Of a stretch of DNA of 64,000 nt, positions 34,680 through 43,107 are shown piece by piece (the stretch's first letter is position 1; each line of letters opens with the position of its first letter). The DNA lies in NCBI RefSeq assembly GCF_008728855.1, contig NZ_CP042906.1:558001-622000 (forward strand), read 5' to 3'. The position numbers and the translations under genes were made by a program. Under the pieces are notes generated by a model. It made no database searches, was not told the DNA's origin, and worked only from the letters and a program-made list of their open reading frames with translations. Origin of the DNA: Hypericibacter terrae. GTDB taxonomy: Bacteria > Pseudomonadota > Alphaproteobacteria > Dongiales > Dongiaceae.

Positions 34680-35651
34680 ATGGTAGCGCTGCTCCTGCGA
34701 CGCGTCGCCCAGATGCTCTTCGTGATGTTCGGGATCAGCGTGCTGTCCTTCATGATATTTTTCGCGACGCCCGGATCGGATCCCGCGGCGCGCATCGCCG
34801 GGCGCAACGCCGCGCCCGAGACGCTCGCCGAGGTGCGCCGGGATTTCGGCCTCGATCGGCCGCTCTACGTCCAATATGCCCTGATGATGAATCGGCTGTT
34901 CATCACCCGCGACCTCACCTCGTTCGTCAATCGCGGCCACAAAGTGATCCCCCAGATCATCGACGCGACGCCGGTGACGTTGTCGCTTGTGCTCGGCGCC
35001 GCCATATTCTGGATCATCGGGGGCATCTCGATCGGCGTGCTGTCCGCCGCGTTCAAGGGCGGCGTTCTCGACACCGTTCTGATGGGCTTCTGTCTCATCT
35101 GCATATCGATGCCCGTCTATTGGCTGGGCGAGGTTCTCAACCTCATCACCCAGAGCCGAATGCATGACGGCTGGCTGTTTTCCTGGGTGCCGCCGCTGGG
35201 ATATGTGGCGCTGACCGTGGATCCCTGGGGATGGTTCAAGGCGCTGGTCATTCCCGCCCTGACCTTGTCGGCGTTGTATATCGGCCTCTATGGCAGGGTT
35301 CTGCGGGCCGCGATCATCGAATCGAACCAGGAGGACTTTATCCGCACGGCGCACGCGAAGGGCCTGAGCGCGACCCGGATCATGCTCAATCATTCGCTGC
35401 GGGTTTCGCTGGTCGGCATCGTCACGATGTTCGGCCTCGACTTCGGCGCGCTGGTCGGCGGCGCCGCGCTCTTGGCCGAGGTGGTGTTCGGCCTGCACGG
35501 CATTGGCAAGCTGACCTATGACAGCCTTCGCACCCTGGACCTGCCCGTCATCATGGCCACGGTGCTGTACGCTTCGTTCTTCGTCGTCGCGGCCAATTTC
35601 ATCGTCGACATCATATATGCAGCCATCGATCCCCGTGTCCGCCTTGGCTGA
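34680..35651 (+). CDS. ABC transporter permease, DppB type
   Basis: A 323-aa permease with the typical N-terminus LLLRRVAQMLFVMFGISVLSF and the segment FFATPGSDPAARIAG, followed by the core membrane domain. The EAA loop is FIRTAHAKGLSATRIMLNH. ATG 34680 lies three bases after the previous stop. It forms the heterodimeric pore with the DppC-type subunit. Confidence 0.94.
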   Translation: MVALLLRRVAQMLFVMFGISVLSFMIFFATPGSDPAARIAGRNAAPETLAEVRRDFGLDRPLYVQYALMMNRLFITRDLTSFVNRGHKVIPQIIDATPVTLSLVLGAAIFWIIGGISIGVLSAAFKGGVLDTVLMGFCLICISMPVYWLGEVLNLITQSRMHDGWLFSWVPPLGYVALTVDPWGWFKALVIPALTLSALYIGLYGRVLRAAIIESNQEDFIRTAHAKGLSATRIMLNHSLRVSLVGIVTMFGLDFGALVGGAALLAEVVFGLHGIGKLTYDSLRTLDLPVIMATVLYASFFVVAANFIVDIIYAAIDPRVRLG

Positions 35652-35652
35652 C

Positions 35653-36666
35653 ATGGGGGCAGCACCTCTGCTCGACGTCCGTGATCTGAGCATCTCCTTC
35701 CGGACCGGACGCGGCCTGGCCCGTGTCGTGGACGGCATCTCGTTCGCCATCGCACCGAAGGAGATCGTCGGATTGATCGGTGAATCCGGATCCGGCAAGA
35801 CCATGACCCTCATGAGCCTGATCGGGCTGATCGACGATCCGAACGTCGTCATCGAGGGGTCGATCCGGTTCAAGGGTCGCGAACTCGTCGGCATGAAGAA
35901 GTCGGCTCTGCGGACGATGCGGGGCAACGATATGTCCATCGTCTTCCAGGATCCGATGACCGCCCTGACACCGGTGCTCAGGATCGGCGAGCAGATCGAG
36001 GAACAGATCCGGGCGCACGAGCCGGTCGGCCGGAAGGCTGCGCACCGGCGCGCCATGGACCTGCTTGCCGCGATGGGCATCGCCGATCCCGCTGCGGTGG
36101 CCGAACGATATCCGCATCAGTTGTCGGGCGGCATGCGGCAACGGGTGTGCATCGCGATGGCGCTGTCGTGCCGGCCCTCCCTCCTGCTCGCTGACGAACC
36201 GACGACGGCGCTTGACGTGACGGTCCAGGCGCAGATCCTCGATCTCATCCGTCATCTGCGCATGGAGTTCGGGTCGTCGATCATCTTCGTCTCGCACGAC
36301 CTCGGCGTGGTCGCCGAGGTGGCGGATCGCATCGTGGTCATGTATGGCGGCACCATCGTCGAGAGCGGCACGACGGAGGACCTGTTCGTCAGCCCGTCGC
36401 ATCCCTATAGCCAGGCCCTGAAGGCATCGATTCTTCCGCTTTCGGGCGTGCGTCCGAAACGTCTCTGGTCGATCCCTGGGGGACCGCCGTCGCCGCTGAT
36501 GACGGCTGCATCAGGCTGTGCCTTCGCCCCGCGCTGCCAGCATCGCTTCGATGCCTGCAGCGAGCGCCCGCCGCTTTCCGGCGCGGGGGCGCATCTCGTT
36601 GCCTGTCATCTTGTGTCCGGCCGGCGGCAAGCCGACGAGGCCAGCTCGCCGGAAAGACGCCCATGA
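35653..36666 (+). CDS. ABC transporter ATP-binding protein, DppD type
   Basis: A 337-aa ATPase. Walker A is [14 protein letters not shown], the Q loop is [12 protein letters not shown], the signature is LSGGMRQRV, and Walker B is [13 protein letters not shown]; the H loop is VSHDLGVV. The C-terminal oligopeptide/dipeptide (OPT) extension carries Cys residues in [20 protein letters not shown], the Cys pattern seen in this group. ATG 35653 begins one base after the permease stop. Its own stop overlaps the next ATG (ATGA). Confidence 0.95.
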   Translation: MGAAPLLDVRDLSISFRTGRGLARVVDGISFAIAPKEIVGLIGESGSGKTMTLMSLIGLIDDPNVVIEGSIRFKGRELVGMKKSALRTMRGNDMSIVFQDPMTALTPVLRIGEQIEEQIRAHEPVGRKAAHRRAMDLLAAMGIADPAAVAERYPHQLSGGMRQRVCIAMALSCRPSLLLADEPTTALDVTVQAQILDLIRHLRMEFGSSIIFVSHDLGVVAEVADRIVVMYGGTIVESGTTEDLFVSPSHPYSQALKASILPLSGVRPKRLWSIPGGPPSPLMTAASGCAFAPRCQHRFDACSERPPLSGAGAHLVACHLVSGRRQADEASSPERRP

Positions 36667-37667
36667 CGCCGCTTCGACAGGATCCTCCCTTGGTGGAGGC
36701 GATCGATATACGCAAGGAGTTCACGGTCGGCCGCAACTCGTGGCTCGGCGCCCGACGCCAAAAGGTCGCCGCCGTGGCGGGCGTCACGCTGTCGATCTCG
36801 GCGGGCGAGACGCTTTCGCTGGTGGGCGAAAGCGGGTGCGGCAAGTCGACATTGGCCCGCTGCCTGGTGCGCCTCTATGACATCACGGCCGGGCGGGTAT
36901 TGATCGACGGTGTCGATATTTCCGGTTTGTCGCGGCGCCAGATGCAGGGGGTGCGCCGGCGCATCCAGATGGTGTTCCAGGACCCCGGCGCGTCGCTGAA
37001 TCCGCGCCGGCGCATCGGCGATCTCATCGCCGAACCGTTGCGGGCCCATTTCAGGACCGACCCCGCGCAAATGGAGGTGCGCGTGGCCGAGCTTATGGAG
37101 CGGGTCGGCCTGTCGAGACATCAGCGCGATCGGTTTCCGCATGAACTTTCCGGCGGGCAGCGGCAGCGCGCCAGCATCGCGCGGGCCTTGGCTGTGCGCC
37201 CCGCCGTGATCGTGGCGGACGAACCGGTCTCCGCCCTCGACGTCTCGGTACGGGCGCAGATCATCAACCTCCTCGCCGAGCTTCAGGAAACTCTCGGCTT
37301 GGCCTACATCTTCATTTCCCACGATCTGTCCGTCGTTCGCCAGGTATCGCACCGGGTGGCGGTCATGTATCTCGGCTCGATCGTGGAGACCGGAACGACT
37401 GACCAACTCTACGAGTCGTCAGCACATCCCTACACACAGGCCCTGCTTTCTGCCGTCCCGGTGCCGGCATATGGTGCTCGCCGCGAGCGGATCGTCTTGA
37501 AGGGCGACGTCCCCAGCCCCATGAACCCGCCACAGGGATGCGGGTTCCATCCACGCTGCCCTTATGCGAGCCGGCTTTGCCGCGAGGCGCGTCCGACGCT
37601 CGCGCCCCTGCCGGACGGCCGCAATGTCGCATGCCATCACCCCTTGCCGATTTCGATGCCGGGTTGA
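36663..37667 (+). CDS. ABC transporter ATP-binding protein, DppF type
   Basis: A 334-aa ATPase with Walker A LVGESGCGKSTLARC, Q loop MVFQDPGASLNPR, signature LSGGQRQRAS, Walker B VIVADEPVSALDV and H loop ISHDLSVV. The C-terminal oligopeptide domain has GCGFHPRCPYASRLC. The start overlaps the previous gene by four bases, so the two ATPases are probably translationally coupled. It ends the five-gene transporter operon. Confidence 0.95.
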   Translation: MTPLRQDPPLVEAIDIRKEFTVGRNSWLGARRQKVAAVAGVTLSISAGETLSLVGESGCGKSTLARCLVRLYDITAGRVLIDGVDISGLSRRQMQGVRRRIQMVFQDPGASLNPRRRIGDLIAEPLRAHFRTDPAQMEVRVAELMERVGLSRHQRDRFPHELSGGQRQRASIARALAVRPAVIVADEPVSALDVSVRAQIINLLAELQETLGLAYIFISHDLSVVRQVSHRVAVMYLGSIVETGTTDQLYESSAHPYTQALLSAVPVPAYGARRERIVLKGDVPSPMNPPQGCGFHPRCPYASRLCREARPTLAPLPDGRNVACHHPLPISMPG

Positions 37668-38165
37668 GGCCGGAGGTCGGACACCGGCAGCTCGGCAATG
37701 GGTTCGCCGGACCCGAGCGTCGAGTTCGGAACCGGTCCGCATGCCGGCGATCGGCGTATCGCCTGTACCGGCATACGGATCGTTAAAGAATTCACAGCGA
37801 AGATGGTATGGTTGGCGATGCGGTCGTGATTCCGTTCGATCTGTGATCTCGGACGGCGACATCGCGCCATGCCATCGAGGGGCTGGCCATCGGCGGGTGA
37901 TTCGCGGATTGAGCTGCTCGCCATCGGCTTGTATGGTCGGTCGGGCTTTCTCGCCGGCTTCCGCGTGCGGTGCGTCGCTTCCTTGGGGGCGGCGGAAACG
38001 GGCGAAGGTAGGGGCAGTAAGGGCGATTTTCGGCGGCTACTCTCCCCTTGCGTAGAGCCCGCAAGGTCGTTGCTGCCGACGGGTCCATTCGAACGGATGC
38101 GACGCGGCGCCAGCTCGATCGCGAAGATCACCGGAAGGGTGTGAGCCGGATCGAGACGATAAGCC
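37668..38165. other. 498-bp intergenic stretch, no supported gene
   Basis: Between the ABC operon and a truncated gene. Several short frames overlap one another on both strands, but none has a ribosome binding site or recognisable product. The composition drifts from the neighbours around 37770-37860 (AT-richer, TTAAAGAATTCAC). It marks the edge between the plant-signal module and a patch of gene debris, and could be a recombination boundary. Confidence 0.4.
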
Positions 38166-38606
38166 ATGATCCATGTCGCGATTGTCGTTCATCGTCACGC
38201 CCGGCTTGTCGCCAACAGCTACTGGCTGCGGGCGATCGCGGAGTGCTGGCACGACAGCGGCGTTCGCCTCAGCGTGGTCACCGATCCGAAGGCCCGGATC
38301 GAGGCCGACATCGCGATTCTGCATGTCGATCTCACCGTCACGCCTCCGGACTATATCGCCTGCGCCCATCGCTGTGCCGTGGTCGTCAACGGCGCGGTTC
38401 CCGACATCTCCAAGCGGGCGATCAATGCGCATCTGCTGCGCCGCGGCGACCGGTATGAGGGCCCGGTCATCGTCAAGACAAACCGGAACTGCGCGGGCCA
38501 TCCGGGCGCCGTCGGCCGGGCGCTCACCCCCGAGCGGCTCGCCCGGCTCGATGCCGCCGGCGGCCCGACGGACATCATTCGCGGCCGGTCTCCAGCAGCG
38601 CCTTGA
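38166..38606 (+). CDS. Unknown protein, probably 3'-truncated
   Basis: A 146-aa frame starting MIHVAIVVHRHARLVANSYW. The first about 120 residues look like the start of a longer alphaproteobacterial protein family (segments LAILHVDLTV-like DIAILHVDLTVTPPDYI, VVNGAVPDISKRAIN and PVIVKTNRNCAG). The last 25 residues lose this character and run into the 3' end of the opposite-strand SRPBCC gene, overlapping it by 32 bases. I infer the original 3' half was lost. Function unknown. Confidence 0.5.
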   Translation: MIHVAIVVHRHARLVANSYWLRAIAECWHDSGVRLSVVTDPKARIEADIAILHVDLTVTPPDYIACAHRCAVVVNGAVPDISKRAINAHLLRRGDRYEGPVIVKTNRNCAGHPGAVGRALTPERLARLDAAGGPTDIIRGRSPAAP

Positions 38607-38981
38607 GCCGCTCCAGATCGCGCCGCACCCAGTCGGCGTCGGCGGCGAACTTCTCATCGCTCATGCCCGGCAGCCGGAACAGCGTCAGCGCGACCTCGCT
38701 GCCGCTGCCATTGGCGACGACGCGCAAGGGGATGAGGATCTCGACGCCGGGCGCCACGGTCACGCATGGTCGAGCACGCCGAAATCGTTCGGCGGCGAGA
38801 AGCGGATGCGGACCGGCCCCTCCGGGCCCTGCGCGCTCCATTCTTCGCCCGAGCGCTCGACGCCCGATCCGAGGCCGGAGGCCCAGTTGGCGAAGTTCTG
38901 CGGGACGGACGCATAGGCATAGACATCGCGCCAATCGCGATCGATCGAGATGCTGACGGTCCGGACCTCATGGGTGGGCAC
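38575..38981 (-). pseudogene. SRPBCC-family protein with a frameshift
   Basis: A polyketide-cyclase/SRPBCC-type protein split over two frames. From a GTG at 38981 the first frame gives THEVRTVSISIDRDWRDVYA through FSPPNDFGVLDHA and then stops at 38760. The next frame continues at once with VTVAPGVEILIPLRVVANG, SEVALTLFRLPGMSDEKFA and ends DLERLKALLETGRE at 38575. The junction reads GACCATGCGTGACC, consistent with loss of one base after CAT. Rejoined, it is about 135 aa, normal for this family. It is either a real pseudogene or a one-base sequencing error. Confidence 0.8.
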
Positions 38982-39144
38982 GGGCGTGTCTCCGTTCGTT
39001 CGTCCTCGCGATCGGCCGCCGCGCTCACAGCGCGAGGACTGTCTTTGGGCTGAAACCTTCTCGCCGCGCGGGCGCCGCCGGCTTCCCGAGAGCCGCGACC
39101 GCCGCCGCGGCGCTTGCGAGCCCCGGCGGCAGCGGTCGTTCAGG

Positions 39145-39843
39145 TCAGGCGGCGTCGACGAAGACCAACTCGGCATCCTCGACGGCGGTCACCCGAACGA
39201 CCGATTCGTCCTGGATGGCGGCGCCGTCGCGGGCTTCGAGCCGGACGCCATTGACCTCGACCGTGCCCTTGGCCGGCACCAGATAGCCGTGCCGGTTCTT
39301 GCCCAGCGTATATTCCGCCGTCTCGCCGGCCTTGAGCGTCGCGCCCAGCACGCGTGCGTCGGTGCGGATCGGCAGCGCGTCGGTGTCATCCTCGAATCCG
39401 CTGGCGAGGGTCACGAAGCGGCCGGAGCGATCGCCCTTGGGAAAGGGCTTGGCGCCCCAGGACGGCGCGCCGCCGCGACGGTTGGGAACGATCCAGATCT
39501 GGAAGATCCGTGTCTGGTCCGGTTCGAGATTGTATTCCGAGTGGCGGATGCCTGACCCGGCGCTCATCACCTGGACGTCGCCCGCTTCCGTGCGGCCCTT
39601 GTTGCCCTGATTGTCCTGGTGCGTGATGGCGCCCTCGCGGACATAGGTGACGATCTCCATGTCGGCATGCGGGTGGGCGGGAAAGCCCGTGTTGGGCGCG
39701 ATGGTGTCGTCGTTCCACACCCGCAAGGCGCCCCAGCCCATGCGCGCCGGGTCGTAATAGTCGGCGAAGGAGAAGTGATGCTTGGCGTCGAGCCAGCCAT
39801 GGTTGGCGCCGCCCAGCGATTTGAAGGTTCTGCGTTCGATCAT
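39145..39843 (-). CDS. Pirin family protein
   Basis: A 232-aa bicupin of the pirin (YhhW-like) family; some members have quercetin dioxygenase activity. Metal ligands lie in GFPAHPHADMEIVTYVREG (two His and a Glu) and MSAGSGIRHSEYN (His), in the N-terminal cupin. The N-terminus FKSLGGANHGWLDAKHHFSF is characteristic. It is divergent from a LysR-type regulator 130 bp away, the usual pairing, so it is probably controlled by it. Confidence 0.93.
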   Translation of the reverse strand: MIERRTFKSLGGANHGWLDAKHHFSFADYYDPARMGWGALRVWNDDTIAPNTGFPAHPHADMEIVTYVREGAITHQDNQGNKGRTEAGDVQVMSAGSGIRHSEYNLEPDQTRIFQIWIVPNRRGGAPSWGAKPFPKGDRSGRFVTLASGFEDDTDALPIRTDARVLGATLKAGETAEYTLGKNRHGYLVPAKGTVEVNGVRLEARDGAAIQDESVVRVTAVEDAELVFVDAA

Positions 39844-39951
39844 GATGTCTGTCCGTCCGTTTCTTCGGGCGACCGGCTCCTGAGGGCCTGGGTCGCGTTT
39901 CCATGGCTTGAAGAATGGCGACCGGCGGGCTATACGAAAATAGAAAATATA

Positions 39952-39966
39952 GAAACAGATTGTTTC
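39952..39966. promoter_or_regulatory. Inverted repeat operator between pirin and LysR genes
   Basis: GAAACA-GAT-TGTTTC lies in an AT-rich patch (CGAAAATAGAAAATATAGAA) seven bases before the LysR ATG and 108 bases before the pirin ATG. Its position fits an autoregulatory site for the LysR-type protein. Confidence 0.5.
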
Positions 39967-39973
39967 ATTTTTT

Positions 39974-40906
39974 ATGCCAAAGCTCCCTGACTTCGAAGCC
40001 TGGGCGATCTTCGCGCGCGTGGCCTATCTGGGGTCATTCTCGCGCGCGGCCGAGGAGCTGGGCTTGTCCAAAGCGACCGTCTCGAAGGCGGTGACCCGGC
40101 TCGAGAGCAATCTGGCGACGCCCTTGTTTCACCGCACCTCGCGCCGCCTGTCGCTGACCGAGAGCGGCCGCGCCGCGCTCGAGCGGGCCGAGCGGATCCT
40201 CTCCGAGGGCGAGGCGGTCGAATCCGAGCTGCGGGCGCAATCGGCAACGCCGCGCGGCCGGGTCCGCATGGCGGCCCCGATGTCCTTCGGTATCGCCCAT
40301 CTGGCGACGGCGCTCCCCGATTTCTTTGCCGCTTATCCGGAAGTCTCGATCGAGCTCAATCTGAGCGATCAACAGACTGACCTGGTGAGCGAGAATTTCG
40401 ATCTCGCCCTGCGCATCGCGACCCTGGTCGATTCCTCGCTGATCGCGCGGCGGCTCTGCGAGGTGCGCATCCTGCTGGTCGCTGCGCCTTCCTATTTCCG
40501 CGAGCATGGGCGGCCGAAGCATCCCAAGGATCTCGCCGCCCATCGCGGGCTGTTCTACACCTATGGCCGCTCGCAGGACGCCTGGCGGTTCTTCCACAAG
40601 CAGCAGGGCGAATATGCCGTGCGCATCGAAAGCCCGTTGCGGGCGAACAATGCCGATGTGCTGACGCCGTCGCTGCTGGCGGGGCTGGGGCTGGCGCTGC
40701 AGCCGGAGTTCCTGGTCTGGCGCGAACTGCAGTCGGGTGCGCTGGAGGCGGCGATGCCGGATTGGACGGTGCCGTCCATCGCCCTTCATCTGGTGACGCC
40801 GCCGAGCTTCATCCGCCCGGCGCGGGTCGAGGTGCTGCTGGATTTCCTGGCGAAGCGGTTCGCGACGGGCACGGCGCCCTGGGCGGCGCCGCGCAGCAGA
40901 AAATGA
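39974..40906 (+). CDS. LysR-family transcriptional regulator
   Basis: A 310-aa LysR-type regulator. The N-terminal winged helix-turn-helix spans residues 4-63 ([35 protein letters not shown]), followed by the linker helix and a substrate-binding domain ([30 protein letters not shown]). The pattern resembles the CrgA/DsdC-like group with [16 protein letters not shown]. It is divergent from the pirin gene, its likely target. The inducer is unknown. Confidence 0.93.
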   Translation: MPKLPDFEAWAIFARVAYLGSFSRAAEELGLSKATVSKAVTRLESNLATPLFHRTSRRLSLTESGRAALERAERILSEGEAVESELRAQSATPRGRVRMAAPMSFGIAHLATALPDFFAAYPEVSIELNLSDQQTDLVSENFDLALRIATLVDSSLIARRLCEVRILLVAAPSYFREHGRPKHPKDLAAHRGLFYTYGRSQDAWRFFHKQQGEYAVRIESPLRANNADVLTPSLLAGLGLALQPEFLVWRELQSGALEAAMPDWTVPSIALHLVTPPSFIRPARVEVLLDFLAKRFATGTAPWAAPRSRK

Positions 40907-40921
40907 CGGCGCCCGCGGCGC

Positions 40922-41254
40922 TCAGACCGGCAGGCCGTAATGCTGCCGGGCGATGAGGCATTCCGGGTCGCCGGGCTGGCAGGCGCGGCAGACCTCGGGG
41001 CGAACCGCGTAGATCGAGCAGCCGGTCGATTTCCCGACCTCGCCTTTCAGCGCCGAGCAGCGATCGCCCTCGCAGCGCATGCGCCCGCGGCTGTCGTCGA
41101 CCAGGGCCGGCGGGATGAGCGCCAGCGCCGCCTCGCTCTCGAGCGAGAAGCGGGGCCATTCGGCCGAATAGGCGCAGCAGGCGCCACAGCTCTGGCACAG
41201 CAACATCGCGGCTTCGGACGAGAGGCCGGCCCCGAACATCGCTCCGTCTTTCAC
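40922..41254 (-). CDS. YkgJ-family cysteine cluster protein
   Basis: A 110-aa protein with the CxxCGACC cluster (CQSCGACCAYSAEWPRF) followed by RCEGDRCSALKG, TGCSIYAVRPEVCRAC and a last Cys in PECL. Such cysteine clusters are presumed to bind Zn or Fe-S; function is unknown. The Met residues at 6 and 17 are alternative starts, the latter just before LLCQSCGACC. Its ATG at 41254 overlaps the stop of the upstream gene (ATGA). Confidence 0.85.
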   Translation of the reverse strand: MKDGAMFGAGLSSEAAMLLCQSCGACCAYSAEWPRFSLESEAALALIPPALVDDSRGRMRCEGDRCSALKGEVGKSTGCSIYAVRPEVCRACQPGDPECLIARQHYGLPV

Positions 41255-41535
41255 GTCTTGGTCTTGCGGCGGCGCTTGGTTTTGGACAGCCGGCGCTCAT
41301 TGGCGCGAACGCGGGTCCGGTAGTGGCGAACCACGGCCTCGGGCGAGCCGCCGGTCGCGAGGATCGTGGCCGCTTCGGCCATGGCCTCGCCCTTCTCGGC
41401 CACCATGCGCTCGGCTTCGCGCCCGGCAGCGGGCCCGCCCGCGGCCATCTTCATCACGCGCAACCCGATCACCCGCTGCGCTTCGAAGGCCAGCAGCGTC
41501 GTTCTCATCGTCAGGTCGAACCAGGCCTTGAACAT
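41251..41535 (-). CDS. Small helical protein, phasin-like (94 aa)
   Basis: A 94-aa helical protein beginning MFKAWFDLTMRTTLLAFEAQ, with an amphipathic central region and a strongly basic tail (RRLSKTKRRRKTKT). The N-terminal half resembles short phasin-like or unannotated alphaproteobacterial proteins; the family is uncertain. A GGAGG-rich stretch precedes ATG 41535. It is coupled by a 4-bp overlap to the YkgJ-like gene. Confidence 0.65.
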   Translation of the reverse strand: MFKAWFDLTMRTTLLAFEAQRVIGLRVMKMAAGGPAAGREAERMVAEKGEAMAEAATILATGGSPEAVVRHYRTRVRANERRLSKTKRRRKTKT

Positions 41536-41614
41536 CCTGTCCTCCGTTAAGCCGGAAGGAGGGTTCCTTGCGGGGTCGTCGACGATCCGGCGCCAGGGGC
41601 GCCGGCCCGATCGC

Positions 41615-41974
41615 CTAGCGCTGGCGTGCCTTCCGCGCCGCGTAGCGGGCGTCGCGGGCGATCTTCTGCTGGGCCAGGAGCTCGACCCGCGCGGCCTCTT
41701 CGGCGATCGCGCGCTCGGCCTGCTCTTTCTTCTCGGTGGCTTCCCGGAGGGCCTTCTCTTCGGCCAGCCGCTTCGCCTCGATTTCCTTCGCCGCCTTGCG
41801 CTCGGCGTTGCGGGCCTCGCGGGCCGCGACCAGCGCCTGGCGTGCCGCGCGCTGCTCGACGACGCTGGGGTCGTCAGGCCGGGGCTGCGCCTTGTGCTTT
41901 TCCAGCAGGGCGCGCTTCGCGCTGGCGGCGCTGCTCAGCCGCTCGTTGAATCCTAGGTCTTTGTAACCGCTCAT
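41615..41974 (-). CDS. DUF6481 family protein
   Basis: A 119-aa highly charged protein, MSGYKDLGFNERLSSAASAK at the N-terminus and then a long continuous helix rich in Ala, Glu, Lys and Arg (ERKAAKEIEAKRLAEEKALR). It matches the DUF6481 group found in alphaproteobacteria, often next to cold-shock genes. Function unknown; nucleic-acid or membrane association is conceivable from the charge pattern. The cold-shock gene lies upstream on the same strand. Confidence 0.8.
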   Translation of the reverse strand: MSGYKDLGFNERLSSAASAKRALLEKHKAQPRPDDPSVVEQRAARQALVAAREARNAERKAAKEIEAKRLAEEKALREATEKKEQAERAIAEEAARVELLAQQKIARDARYAARKARQR

Positions 41975-42045
41975 CGTCCTCGACTATGCCTCGATATCGT
42001 TTGCCGTCTCATGGCGCTTGCGGGACAACCCCGCAAAAAGCAGAA

Positions 42046-42070
42046 AAGCCGCCCCTTTTGGGGGCGGCTT
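42046..42070 (-). terminator. Intrinsic terminator of the cold-shock gene
   Basis: AAGCCGCCCC (42046-42055) and GGGGCGGCTT (42061-42070) form a perfect 10-bp stem with a 5-base loop. On the minus strand it is followed by TTCTGCTTTTTG. It lies 34 bases beyond the cold-shock stop. Confidence 0.85.
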
Positions 42071-42103
42071 CCAGGACCTTGCGGTCCCGCTAGTCTGATT
42101 GGC

Positions 42104-42313
42104 TTAGACGGCCTGGATCGTGCCGACGGCGATCTTGCCGGTGCGACGGTCTTCCTGGGTGTCGAACGACACCTTCTGGCCTTCATTCAGCGTGCGCATG
42201 CCCGCGCGCTCCAGAGCCGTGGCATGGACGAACACGTCCTTGCCGCCATCATCCGGCTGAATGAAACCAAAACCTTTTTGCGTGTTGTAGAACTTCACAG
42301 TACCGGTCTTCAT
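42104..42313 (-). CDS. Cold-shock protein, CspA family
   Basis: A 69-aa single-domain RNA chaperone. RNP1 is KGFGFIQP and RNP2 is VFVHATAL; the N-terminus [18 protein letters not shown] is typical. It binds single-stranded RNA/DNA and melts structures at low temperature. A long AT-containing leader upstream (about 42314-42480) may form the regulatory 5' untranslated region common to csp genes. Confidence 0.96.
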   Translation of the reverse strand: MKTGTVKFYNTQKGFGFIQPDDGGKDVFVHATALERAGMRTLNEGQKVSFDTQEDRRTGKIAVGTIQAV

Positions 42314-43107
42314 AGGATTGTCCTTTTATGACTGACGTTGGTGCATTTGGGCCAAAGACGCGCGGCAAGCGCGACATTCAACCCGGATCGTCGATGTTTG
42401 GAGAAGATCTGAACCTGCGCCCAGCGGTCAGCCAAGGCGAAACGGCCCGATAGTCCGGCCAAATGTCGATCGGAGAAACATAGGGGGCGCCCGGTCGCTT
42501 TGCAAGGAGAGGCTGGAGAGGCCCTCTTTATATTGCGCTTTATCCCCGTTTTTTCCGGCCGGATGTTGGCGGCCCCATCAATATCCCGGCTCTCGCCCGA
42601 CTGGCATCGCCTCATTGCAAAACCGGGCGACGCGCGCCCGCATTTCCACAATCAAAAATTGAATATCTATAACATAGCTGCCGCCGAAGCCGGCGGTTCG
42701 CGGGCAAGGACTGTAGCGACCGTCCGCGAGCGCGCTTGCGAAGCATCGCTAGGCAGGGGGCTGGCGTTTGCTTTAACATTGTCGGACGCATGCCGATGGC
42801 AGAGGGACGGGATGCGATGGCCTCCGGCCGCACCTCGATCGCCCGGCTGACCGCGCGTTTGGTTTCGCAATTGCGAGATGATCCACTGTGCAACTGCAGC
42901 ATGGATCATTGCGCAACCGCAACATGAACTGTATCACCTTGAATAGCCTTGACGGGTCATTGGCTGGGTGTAAAAGTTCAATCCCCCGATAGCTGTTCAA
43001 TAGAATGAACGGGAGCGCCCGACGGGCTGGTTGAAGACCAGCCGCCACGCTGAAAGAAGCTGCGAAAAAGCGGCCACTATTGAGAGAAACTAGGGAGGTA
43101 GGACAAG
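42314..43107. other. 794-bp intergenic region between csp and sugar ABC genes
   Basis: No protein gene is supported here. The left part is the presumed long leader and promoter of the cold-shock gene. The right part is the upstream region of the sugar-transport operon, with a palindrome and tandem repeat near 42865-42926 listed separately and a strong ribosome binding site GGGAGG at about 43092. The region is richer in A/T (for example 42645-42675) than the surrounding genes. Confidence 0.5.
42865..42926. repeat. Palindrome plus imperfect tandem repeat, candidate operator
   Basis: TCGCAATTGCGA (42865-42876) is a perfect 12-bp palindrome. Directly after it are two imperfect copies of a 24-base unit: GATCCACTGTGCAACTGCAG... 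(42880-42903) and GATCATTGCGCAACCGCAAC... (42904-42926). The consensus is GATC-ATTG-GCAAC-GCA-CATG. It lies about 180 bases upstream of the sugar-binding-protein gene and may bind its regulator. Confidence 0.5.

Noticed and set aside
37538-38144. Several short frames on both strands after the ABC operon
   Set aside because: They overlap each other, lack ribosome binding sites and look like random GC-rich translation.
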